Positions 50,862-58,365 of a stretch of DNA of 63,100 nucleotides are shown piece after piece; positions within the stretch are counted from its first letter, which is position 1; each line of letters begins with the position of its first letter. The DNA comes from Lachnospiraceae bacterium (lineage in GTDB: Bacteria; Bacillota; Clostridia; Lachnospirales; Lachnospiraceae), in NCBI GenBank assembly GCA_017551665.1, contig JAFZLB010000030.1, positions 1 to 63,100 of the forward strand, written 5' to 3'. The position numbers and the translations under genes were made by a program. The notes under the pieces were generated by a model, which was not told the origin of the DNA, made no database searches, and was given only the letters and a program-made list of their open reading frames with translations.

Positions 50862-51953
50862 TTATGCCTTCTGTTTTTTTCCGCGCTTCGTCGTGTCACT
50901 TTCCTTCTTCTTCGTCGCGTTGCTTTCCTTCTTCTTTGCCGCGCCGTTTTCCTTCTTCTTCGTCGTGCCGTTCTCTTTCTTTGTCGTCGTGCGTTGTCCT
51001 TTCGCATCCGGCGCCGCTTCCGCGCCGGCTGCGCTTCCGCCTTTCATGATCGCCGCGATCTCCCCGCAGGTCTCCAGCCAGTCCGCGGTTTCCCGTTCCG
51101 ATTCCTGCAGGAAGGACAGATCAATGCCGGCTCTGACGTTCCGGACGAAGCCAGTCTCATCCTCCTCTTTTAACTCCAGCAGGCTGCGCACCAGTTTCAA
51201 AAACCTCTGCCCCGCCAGGTTCATGATGAGCGGCATCTCTGCATCGAATCCCTCCATACGTTCCCTGACAAAATACATCACATCCGCAAGCGCCTTCGGA
51301 TCCGATGACAGGGAAGCAAAAAAGGGAATCTCCACATGGGCTCCCCGATCCTTTACCAGCAGCACCGCCGTCGGACGGTTCTGTTCCATATAGACCGCAG
51401 AAAGCTCCGGCGTATAGAGTTCCGCGGGAAAAGGCAGCGGCACAAGATCATTCCCCGCGTTTCCAAGCTCATTGCACAACGACCGCAGCTTTCCGCCGGA
51501 CAGCTTCGACAAAGCGACGGAATTGCGGGATGCATGAGACAGCTTCTTTGCGTCCCGCATCCTTCCGACCGTCGTTTCATACCGGCCGGCAGGCAGCTTC
51601 GTATAGGTCACGGGAAATGTGCTCAGCAGACGGCGCATTGCATCGCACTCGCCCGCCGGAAGATCCGCGGTGACAACACGAATGCCGTAGCTTCTTTGCA
51701 ATTCACATAAGAGTTCCGAAAAACCCTCCAACGCGATACCCGTCCCCCGAAACGGCTGTGCCAGATAAAACCAGAGGATCTCCGCCTGCGGTGCCGTCAC
51801 AACGGCCGCACAGACGCCCGCCGCCAGCTCCTCGCTTTCCACACCGAACAGCAGCATATCCGGATCCGCCTCCAGCTCCTCCAGAAGATAAGCGGGAAGC
51901 ATCGGAATGAAATACGCAATATTCTGCTCATTGATCTGCACAATTTGTGCCAT
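50862..51953 (-). CDS. GNAT-family acyltransferase-like protein with lysine-repeat tail (copy 1)
   Basis: This 363-residue protein is a distant relative of the copies at 39610 and 40988. Its GNAT core has EILWFYLAQPFRGTGIALEGF (motif A, RGTGIA), and a second half reads AVYMEQNRPTAVLLVKDRG and FFASLSSDPKALADVMYF. The last ~45 residues are an unusual tail of 8-residue repeats (KKKENGTT, KKKESNAT) with very high positive charge, perhaps for binding nucleic acid or acidic proteins. Its ATG overlaps the stop of the giant at 51953 (TAATG), so it is coupled to that giant as copy 2 is coupled to giant 2. Confidence 0.8.
   Translation of the reverse strand: MAQIVQINEQNIAYFIPMLPAYLLEELEADPDMLLFGVESEELAAGVCAAVVTAPQAEILWFYLAQPFRGTGIALEGFSELLCELQRSYGIRVVTADLPAGECDAMRRLLSTFPVTYTKLPAGRYETTVGRMRDAKKLSHASRNSVALSKLSGGKLRSLCNELGNAGNDLVPLPFPAELYTPELSAVYMEQNRPTAVLLVKDRGAHVEIPFFASLSSDPKALADVMYFVRERMEGFDAEMPLIMNLAGQRFLKLVRSLLELKEEDETGFVRNVRAGIDLSFLQESERETADWLETCGEIAAIMKGGSAAGAEAAPDAKGQRTTTKKENGTTKKKENGAAKKKESNATKKKESDTTKRGKKQKA
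50901..50993 (-). repeat. 24-bp tandem repeats encoding a lysine-rich tail
   Basis: Three full units of 24 bases (50901-50924, 50925-50948, 50949-50972) and a partial fourth unit encode KKKESNAT-type octapeptides inside the acyltransferase-like gene. Unit number could vary between strains by slippage without shifting the frame. Confidence 0.8.
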
Positions 51954-54900
51954 TATTCCTCTCCTTTCGGGTGTTCCCGCAGATACTGCGCCGATGCCTG
52001 CATCCGCCTGAATTCATCGGCCTGTGCCAGGGATTGATACAGATCGTCATGTGTCAGGCTGTCCTCCGGCGTGCCAAGAATCGCCGCCCGCAAAAAGCTT
52101 TGCGTCACATAAGCAAAGGAATTGAAATGCTCCACCAGACGGATCAGCCTTGCGTCTGAGGCATTTTCCGGATCCAGCACGCCTTCGGCTCTCGTGATCA
52201 GATTGCAGTCCTCCTGGACACTGGCCAGTTCTCTCGTCAGTTCATCCTGATGAAGAATAATATAGGACAGATCCGGCACCTCATGACCGTACTTTCGCTC
52301 CAGTTCCTCATAATGCGGTGCAATGGCCGCAAAGTAGGTACGGAGTCCTTTCCGGTTACGTTGCAGGGCCTCCTCCGCCTCCTCCGGCATCGTATTCCCG
52401 TCCATAAAGGCGCCTGCCGAAAGATCCGAAAGCATGTTCCTGTAGTCCTGCTCGGACATCGCCGCGACGGAAGACATCGAATCCGACGCCGCAAAGGATC
52501 TGAACATCGGCGCAGGCATCACCGGCTTGTCCGCTCCGGCCATTCTGTAGTGATCACGATGCAGCTTGAAATATACGGACATCTGCAACATGGTCTCAAA
52601 ATCGCCGGCGTGCTTTGCCGTCTGATACCACTCTTTGGCAAGTGAATAATCATCCGGCTGGCTTCCCTCCTGCTCCCGGTGCATTTCACGGAGTATACCG
52701 ATTTTTTTTGCCGCTTCCTCACACAGAGCGGATCCCCCGTGCACCTCCTGCACCTTTCCGTAGCGGAGCTCCGGATAATCCCGTGCCCTGTCATCCCTGT
52801 TTATCAACTCCACGCGGAGGGCTTCGCCTTTTAACAGGCGTTCTTCGGAATCCCTCTGAACTCTTCTTCCTTTGTCCATCTCCGCGCGGGCATACAGGAT
52901 GACTTTTTCCGCATCGGTAAGCTGCGCGACCTCCGCCGGCGAAAGCTTCTGGATTTCACGATTTGTTTCGTGATGTCCGGCTTCCAATTCCGCTGACGTC
53001 ATCATAGACAGCGGATCCGTAGAATCGGTGCGGGTGGCGGCTTCCAGGATCGCCGCCATCCTGCTCTGCAGCCGGAGATTCTCCAGGATCGGCTTCTTGC
53101 ACATGAATACATGTTTCCTGGCGTTGAACATTTCCAGCTTTGCCCGGTACAGGTCTGGATCCGCCGCCTCGGAGTCGGGTGCGGGTTTCCCCAGCATTTT
53201 TTCCAGTATGCTAAGGCCGGGGATATCGGAAGCGATTTGTGCTGAGAGATCACTCATCATCATGCTCGCCATGGCGACTTCCGTCAACTCAGGCTGGAGC
53301 GCAATCAGCTGCTCGTTCGTCAGGTCCCGCGTCTTCGGCACATTGAAATCCATCATGGTCTTCAGGCACGGCACCAACAACTGCTCCGCCGCCCCTGCAA
53401 GTTCCTGCTCCAACCGGGTCAGCGTTTCCTGCTGGTCATCCGGCAGTCCTCCTTGTTTTTTCAGGCCCCGGAGACGCTGCACTTCGTTCTTTTTCATCTG
53501 CATATCCAGCACTTCATCATTGTATGCGTCGTCTCCCGGCCGCATCATCATGATGATACGCCCTTCCGTACCGGTGGTATACTTATGCACGGACGCATCA
53601 TCACCCGGAAACCGTCTCCTCGCAGTCGCCTTCAGGCTTTCCAGCTTCGCCTTATATGTATCGGAATACAGCGTTGCTGCCTGCCTGATGTCCGTGCGTT
53701 CATTCACCGCCGGTGCATATCCGTACCGGCAAAGGAGCTGTTCCACTTTCCCGTCAATCTCTCCCCTGCCTTTGACAACGCGCATCATAGCGGCTTTTAA
53801 GTCATTCACGGCGTTTAAGTACACGGCCTGTTTCTGCATCATAGGCTCATATTCAGCGGTGATCAGGCGGCTCTGCAGCTGATCCTCCGGAGAGTACTCG
53901 GAAAACTCTTTCCCCTCATTTTTTTTGCTCAGGTCAGCTTCCATATTCGTCCAGGGCTGCAGGCGCAGACTGTATTCCCCGTAGATTTCCATCAGCTGGG
54001 TGAAATCGCTCAGCATTTTTGTCACGATCTCCCGGTGCTGCGCAACATTTTCCGCATTGGCCGGATTGTCGATCAGATCCCTGATCCCCTGCACGTCGCC
54101 GTAGGCGGCTTCCGAAAACAGGGTTGCCCTGATCCCCGGGTACTGTGCTTTGAGTACCCGGTTCAGGTCGTCGTTCCCCTGTCTCCGCTCCGCCAGCCTT
54201 CTTGTGTATTCCTGCCGAAGGAGCTGTTTTGACTTATCCAAATAGGCCTCTTCCGAGCCGGTGACATGCTGCTGCATTCTTGTCACGGCGTCCTCCAGAG
54301 CCTGATCCGGCGTCTGTGCGCCGGCCGCAGGGGCAGCGCCGGGCGCGGCCTTGACCCGCAGCCCGTTTCCCGACTGTTCCAGCGCATGCGCGGCAAGCGC
54401 CTTATTATAGCAGTCACGCATCATCGCCAGCGTATCCGAAAGCGTCGTGATCCTCGCCTTCTCCGAAGCATCCAGATCCTGCAGATTTTTCGTTCTCGGA
54501 CCGAACATGTTCAGAAAATATGCCAACTTGTCGATTTCGCCCCGGACAAGAAGGTAATTCCTGCCGAAGAAATCCTTTTGGAACATATTCGCGTCAAATT
54601 TTTTGGCGAACATGACTCTTTTCATTTCTTCCACGGTTGGCGGAAGCGGCTCCGGATCATCCTCCCAGACCTTTATCTGATCCGACTTCATGATATAGTC
54701 CGTGTAATTCGAAGCATGCGCACCGATCTTTGCCTTCTGCTTTCTCGATTCCTTGAGCGCTTTGTTCTTCGCTTTTTGCGCCTTGCGCCCCATGGGAGGC
54801 TCGGTCACCGGTTCGACCTGCACCGGCTGCATGGTAACGGGACCGGCAGGAGGTTCCTTCTCCCTGCGCTTTCCTCTGCTCCGCACACTCAGGCGGTATC

Positions 54901-55042
54901 CCATGTCCTGATACTGCTGCTGGATGGACTGAAAATTCGCCTCCTCAAAGTAATCCATACGATCCTGCGTCCCCAGAATGCTGATGCGCTCGTCCATCCG
55001 TTCCGTTTCGGTTTTTTTTCTGCTCAGAGTTTCCTGGCACAT
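51953..55042 (-). CDS. Giant helical protein (giant 1)
   Basis: This 1029-residue protein has no family I can name. The first ~115 residues are basic and low-complexity (RSRGKRREKE, QPVQVEPVTEPP, KAQKAKNKALKESRKQKAK). The rest is predicted helical, with an Ala/Gly/Pro linker near residue 235 (AAPGAAPAAGAQTP). Residues ~918-978 (ELERKYGHEV, EGVLDPENASDARL) align with the C-terminus of giant 2. There is no signal peptide or membrane helix, so any export would need a dedicated machine. AGGAGAGGGAG lies upstream of the ATG at 55042. It is the first gene of the cargo island, 38 bases after the RsbW-like gene, and its stop overlaps the start of the acyltransferase-like gene. Confidence 0.78.
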   Translation of the reverse strand: MCQETLSRKKTETERMDERISILGTQDRMDYFEEANFQSIQQQYQDMGYRLSVRSRGKRREKEPPAGPVTMQPVQVEPVTEPPMGRKAQKAKNKALKESRKQKAKIGAHASNYTDYIMKSDQIKVWEDDPEPLPPTVEEMKRVMFAKKFDANMFQKDFFGRNYLLVRGEIDKLAYFLNMFGPRTKNLQDLDASEKARITTLSDTLAMMRDCYNKALAAHALEQSGNGLRVKAAPGAAPAAGAQTPDQALEDAVTRMQQHVTGSEEAYLDKSKQLLRQEYTRRLAERRQGNDDLNRVLKAQYPGIRATLFSEAAYGDVQGIRDLIDNPANAENVAQHREIVTKMLSDFTQLMEIYGEYSLRLQPWTNMEADLSKKNEGKEFSEYSPEDQLQSRLITAEYEPMMQKQAVYLNAVNDLKAAMMRVVKGRGEIDGKVEQLLCRYGYAPAVNERTDIRQAATLYSDTYKAKLESLKATARRRFPGDDASVHKYTTGTEGRIIMMMRPGDDAYNDEVLDMQMKKNEVQRLRGLKKQGGLPDDQQETLTRLEQELAGAAEQLLVPCLKTMMDFNVPKTRDLTNEQLIALQPELTEVAMASMMMSDLSAQIASDIPGLSILEKMLGKPAPDSEAADPDLYRAKLEMFNARKHVFMCKKPILENLRLQSRMAAILEAATRTDSTDPLSMMTSAELEAGHHETNREIQKLSPAEVAQLTDAEKVILYARAEMDKGRRVQRDSEERLLKGEALRVELINRDDRARDYPELRYGKVQEVHGGSALCEEAAKKIGILREMHREQEGSQPDDYSLAKEWYQTAKHAGDFETMLQMSVYFKLHRDHYRMAGADKPVMPAPMFRSFAASDSMSSVAAMSEQDYRNMLSDLSAGAFMDGNTMPEEAEEALQRNRKGLRTYFAAIAPHYEELERKYGHEVPDLSYIILHQDELTRELASVQEDCNLITRAEGVLDPENASDARLIRLVEHFNSFAYVTQSFLRAAILGTPEDSLTHDDLYQSLAQADEFRRMQASAQYLREHPKGEE

Positions 55043-55080
55043 ATTCTGCTCTCCCTCTCCTGTTTGCGTTACCGCATCCC

Positions 55081-55506
55081 TCAGGTTTTTCCGGACAGCT
55101 TTTTCACAATCGTCAGCACATTCTGCCCGTCACGGTATTCATAGGCCGTTTCGTCCATGTACTCCTTCACGATATACACGCCAAGACCCCCGATCTGCCG
55201 CTCCTCCGCGGAGAGCGTGATGTCCGGATCTTCCCGCGCCAGGGGATTGTAAGGCTTTCCGCCGTCCGCAAAGGTCATCTTCAGACTGCAGTCCTCCCCC
55301 TCGCGGATGAGCTCACTGCTGATTTTTGCATCCCCGGTTGCGGGCGCGTAGGCGTAATGCGCGATGTTCACAAAGATTTCCTCCACCGCAACCTGCAGCA
55401 TTGTCCGGATGTCATCGGGACAGTTACCCGCCTTCAGATCCGGATCCATGAAGGCAAAAACATCATCCAGGTTTTTCTGCAAAGCAGGAATCGTCAGTTC
55501 ACGCAT
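55081..55506 (-). CDS. RsbW-like serine kinase (HATPase), partner-switch component
   Basis: This 141-residue GHKL ATPase of the RsbW/SpoIIAB type has the N-box VAVEEIFVNIAHYAY, the G1 box FADGGKPYNPLAREDPD and the G2 box IGGLGVYIVKEYMD. Such proteins bind and phosphorylate a STAS anti-antagonist and hold a target (often a sigma factor) inactive. It starts 19 bases after the SpoIIE-type phosphatase, the enzyme that would dephosphorylate the STAS protein. No STAS protein or sigma factor is in the window, so target and switch partner are unknown. GGGGGTG is its ribosome binding site. Confidence 0.9.
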   Translation of the reverse strand: MRELTIPALQKNLDDVFAFMDPDLKAGNCPDDIRTMLQVAVEEIFVNIAHYAYAPATGDAKISSELIREGEDCSLKMTFADGGKPYNPLAREDPDITLSAEERQIGGLGVYIVKEYMDETAYEYRDGQNVLTIVKKLSGKT

Positions 55507-55525
55507 GGTTCATTCACCCCCTGTG

Positions 55526-57181
55526 TTATTTACCGGAATAGGACATCACCATCATCGTGATGTCATCAAACTGTTCCGCGCCGTCCGCAAAGGTATCGAT
55601 GGCATCTTTAACGGACACCAGAAGCTCCATACCGGTTTTTCCCTTCGCAGCGTTCAGCGCATCCGTCAGGCGTTCCGGGCCAAAGAGTTCCTCTTCCCGG
55701 TTGATGGCTTCCGGCAGACCGTCCGTATAGACATAGAGTTCATCTCCCGGATGCAGCTCAAAGGCATGCTCCTCAAAGGGCATTTCCTCCATGGTCGCAA
55801 GCGGCGGATCGTGATCGTACTCGACCAGTTCAAATCGGCCGCCCTTCCTGCGAATGGCGGGATGCTCATGTCCTGCATTGGACGCCATGCCCTTTCCGGT
55901 GACAAGATCAATGATCGCAAGCCATACCGTTACGAAGAGCATGGCCTCATTGCCCTCGCAGAGCTGATTGTTGACATCATAGAGAATCTCCGCAGGCGAG
56001 CCGCCGTTCATCGCACGGTTCTTGATGAGGGTCTTTGCGATGACCATAAAGAGCGCGGCCGGAACCCCCTTGCCGGACACATCCGCCATCACCAGCGCAA
56101 GATGCGTGTCATCCACAAGGAAGAAGTCATAAAAGTCTCCGCCCACTTCCTTGGCCGGTGTCATGGTGGCATAAACATCAAAATCATTTCTGTCGGGGAA
56201 GGCCGGGAAAATCCGGGGCAGCATATCCGCCTGGATCTGCGTGGCGACATTCAGCTCCGCGCCGATGCGCTCTTTCTCCGCCGTGACGGACTGGAGATTC
56301 ATCATATAGCGCCGTACCCCCTCCGCCATGCTTGCCACATCCTCACAGAGCCTCCGCACCTCATCCTTCGATGACACGCTGACCTTTTCAAACGCAAGCT
56401 CTTCAGGCGCTGCTTCGCGGCGCATCAGTGCGACAAATCCATCCGCACTTTTGGAGATTCGCGTCACCGGACCTGTGACGTAATGTTGCAGGAAATACAA
56501 CACAAAAGCGATGGCGCACAACATCACGAGCAGGGCGATGAGGATGATCGTTCGCAAATAGGTCGCCAGATCCTCATTGATGCGATTGACGTCAATATCT
56601 GCGCCGACCACCGCCACAGCGTTTCCTGCGCTATCAAACACGGCCCGGTAACAGATCACGGTATGACCGTATTCCACAGTTTCCTCTTCCTTGTAGCGCA
56701 CTGTGCTGCCCCTGTCCCGCAGGCAGGATCGGAAACCTTCCACCGTCTCCTCGTCAAACGCGTCCTCCTCGCAGGCTTCGCCCATAAAACTGTAAATCTC
56801 CGCAAGAGGCTGACCTGTGTTCAACTCCTCGTCGGATTTACCGTTGATCACATAACATAGACTGGAAGGGTCATCGAGGTCCTCAAAATACACGGCGTAA
56901 AGGTATTTGATATCCGCGTGATTCTTGATTGCGTTCAGTTCCAGCCGTGCCTCATCATAGGCGGCATCCATTTCCCCTTTCACAAGGATATCCCCCATGT
57001 TGAAACGCTCAAAGACATGGTTTGCGGATTCCGTTACGAGGGTGGCGTATTTGACATAACTCTCCAGCACATTCCGGTTAAACTGCGTATAACCGACCCA
57101 CGCGATCACCACCGTCAGCACGAGCATGGAAGCCGTCGTGATCAGTGCCACTTTTCCCTTAATGCCAAAAGACTTTTTCAT
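55526..57181 (-). CDS. Membrane-bound SpoIIE-type PP2C phosphatase with extracytoplasmic sensor
   Basis: This 551-residue protein has an N-terminal helix (~10-30), an extracytoplasmic Cache-like region (~31-205, including TGQPLAEIYSFMG and AVVGADIDVNRI), a second helix (~212-232), a HAMP linker and a C-terminal PP2C/SpoIIE domain. The metal-binding aspartates lie in AKEVGGDFYDFFL, VMADVSGKGVPAALF, VYTDGLPEA and QFDDITMMV. It should dephosphorylate a STAS protein in response to an external signal. It overlaps the binding-protein gene upstream by ATGA, which makes a ligand-loaded binding protein a natural candidate input. RsbW lies directly downstream. Confidence 0.92.
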   Translation of the reverse strand: MKKSFGIKGKVALITTASMLVLTVVIAWVGYTQFNRNVLESYVKYATLVTESANHVFERFNMGDILVKGEMDAAYDEARLELNAIKNHADIKYLYAVYFEDLDDPSSLCYVINGKSDEELNTGQPLAEIYSFMGEACEEDAFDEETVEGFRSCLRDRGSTVRYKEEETVEYGHTVICYRAVFDSAGNAVAVVGADIDVNRINEDLATYLRTIILIALLVMLCAIAFVLYFLQHYVTGPVTRISKSADGFVALMRREAAPEELAFEKVSVSSKDEVRRLCEDVASMAEGVRRYMMNLQSVTAEKERIGAELNVATQIQADMLPRIFPAFPDRNDFDVYATMTPAKEVGGDFYDFFLVDDTHLALVMADVSGKGVPAALFMVIAKTLIKNRAMNGGSPAEILYDVNNQLCEGNEAMLFVTVWLAIIDLVTGKGMASNAGHEHPAIRRKGGRFELVEYDHDPPLATMEEMPFEEHAFELHPGDELYVYTDGLPEAINREEELFGPERLTDALNAAKGKTGMELLVSVKDAIDTFADGAEQFDDITMMVMSYSGK

Positions 57182-58365
57182 GGCTCCTGTTCTTCCCCTT
57201 CATATTTTCCGTAGATGACACTTGCGGAAATCAGCGTATCCAGCGGCAGTTTGATACCCGTTTCCCGCATCGTGTCCACATTCAGCACCAGAAACGGTGC
57301 CGTGGGATATTGCTGCGGCAGCATATCCAGCCGTTTTCCCGTCTGGTACATTCCGAGTGTATCCGCCGCAAAGTACCCGATATTCCGGTAATCAATCATT
57401 TCCACAGCGGCCAGTGCCCCGCAGCGTACGTCCTCCGTGCTGTTGATGGAAAACACCGGAATGCCCTTTTCCATGAATGGCTGCAGCACACTGTAAAAAT
57501 CCGAAAGTTCCAAAAGGGACGTCGTGAGAATATAGAGATCGACGCCCGATTCTGCGAGTTTCCTGTGCGCCTCGTACATCCCGTCATAATAAGCCTGATA
57601 GGCTTCCGGCGTATCCTCAAACTCATCCGTGACGTGTTCCGTCAGCACGGTTTTTCCATAGACCTCCGCAAACTCGTCCACACTGGCAGCACCGCTGTAG
57701 ACGTATGCCTCCGGATCCTCCGCGCTGTATACGATCCCTAAGGTTTCACAGGGAAAAATATCGTTCATCACGGTAAGTGCCCTTTCCTCCACGCCGTCAT
57801 TGACATGCGCCCAAGCCCGCGCATCACCGGAATAATCCGCATCTTCTACAATGCCGGAACTTACGGGGTCACTGGCGATGAAATTCATATACGGCACCTC
57901 CGAGCAGTCCTTCACCGCCAGTCCCGCACTTGTCCCCATCGTGATCATCAGGTCAATCCGCTCCTGACGGATGCGCTGTGCAAGACGTCTGTTAAGTGTT
58001 TCCTCATCCGCCGTTGTTGTTCCCGTAAATTCCACGGAGGCGATATCAAAAAATGCGTCCGATACAAATACGTAGCGTTCGCTTTTCCCGAGAGAAAGGG
58101 CACGCCATACGTCCTCCGCGCTGTCTCCCTGCTGCAACACCATCAGTTCCGGCGCGGACAGATCCCCCGTATCCGCCAGTGCCATGCCGATTTGATAGAG
58201 CTGGTAATCAAATTCGTAATAGCCTCCGGCCTGGCAGTATCCGATCCTGAGTTTTCCCCTGTCCTTCCCGTCCTCCTGCGCCTGTACTGCGGGCAATGCC
58301 CGGAAAAGACACAGCAGCATTGCAAAAACGGAAAGCAACAGCGCCGCAAAGCGTTTTCTTCTCAT
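57178..58365 (-). CDS. ABC-type periplasmic binding protein, no transporter genes nearby
   Basis: This 395-residue secreted protein has a clear signal sequence (RRKRFAALLLSVFAMLLCLF, cleavage near AVQAQ). The two-lobed binding-protein fold resembles the ABC_sub_bind family (GKLRIGYCQAGGYYEFDYQ, LMITMGTSAGLAV, PYMNFIASDPVSSGIV, GIPVFSINSTEDVRCGALAAV). No lipobox cysteine is seen. No permease or ATPase gene accompanies it. Overlaps tie it to the MFS gene upstream and the SpoIIE phosphatase downstream, so sensing rather than import seems likely. The ligand is unknown; amino acids and small aromatics are typical for this family. Confidence 0.87.
   Translation of the reverse strand: MRRKRFAALLLSVFAMLLCLFRALPAVQAQEDGKDRGKLRIGYCQAGGYYEFDYQLYQIGMALADTGDLSAPELMVLQQGDSAEDVWRALSLGKSERYVFVSDAFFDIASVEFTGTTTADEETLNRRLAQRIRQERIDLMITMGTSAGLAVKDCSEVPYMNFIASDPVSSGIVEDADYSGDARAWAHVNDGVEERALTVMNDIFPCETLGIVYSAEDPEAYVYSGAASVDEFAEVYGKTVLTEHVTDEFEDTPEAYQAYYDGMYEAHRKLAESGVDLYILTTSLLELSDFYSVLQPFMEKGIPVFSINSTEDVRCGALAAVEMIDYRNIGYFAADTLGMYQTGKRLDMLPQQYPTAPFLVLNVDTMRETGIKLPLDTLISASVIYGKYEGEEQEP

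Noticed and set aside
36679-55042. Prophage or complete contractile injection system
   Set aside because: No sheath, tube, baseplate, spike, terminase, portal or integrase gene was recognised, so only the cargo/ATPase part can be argued.
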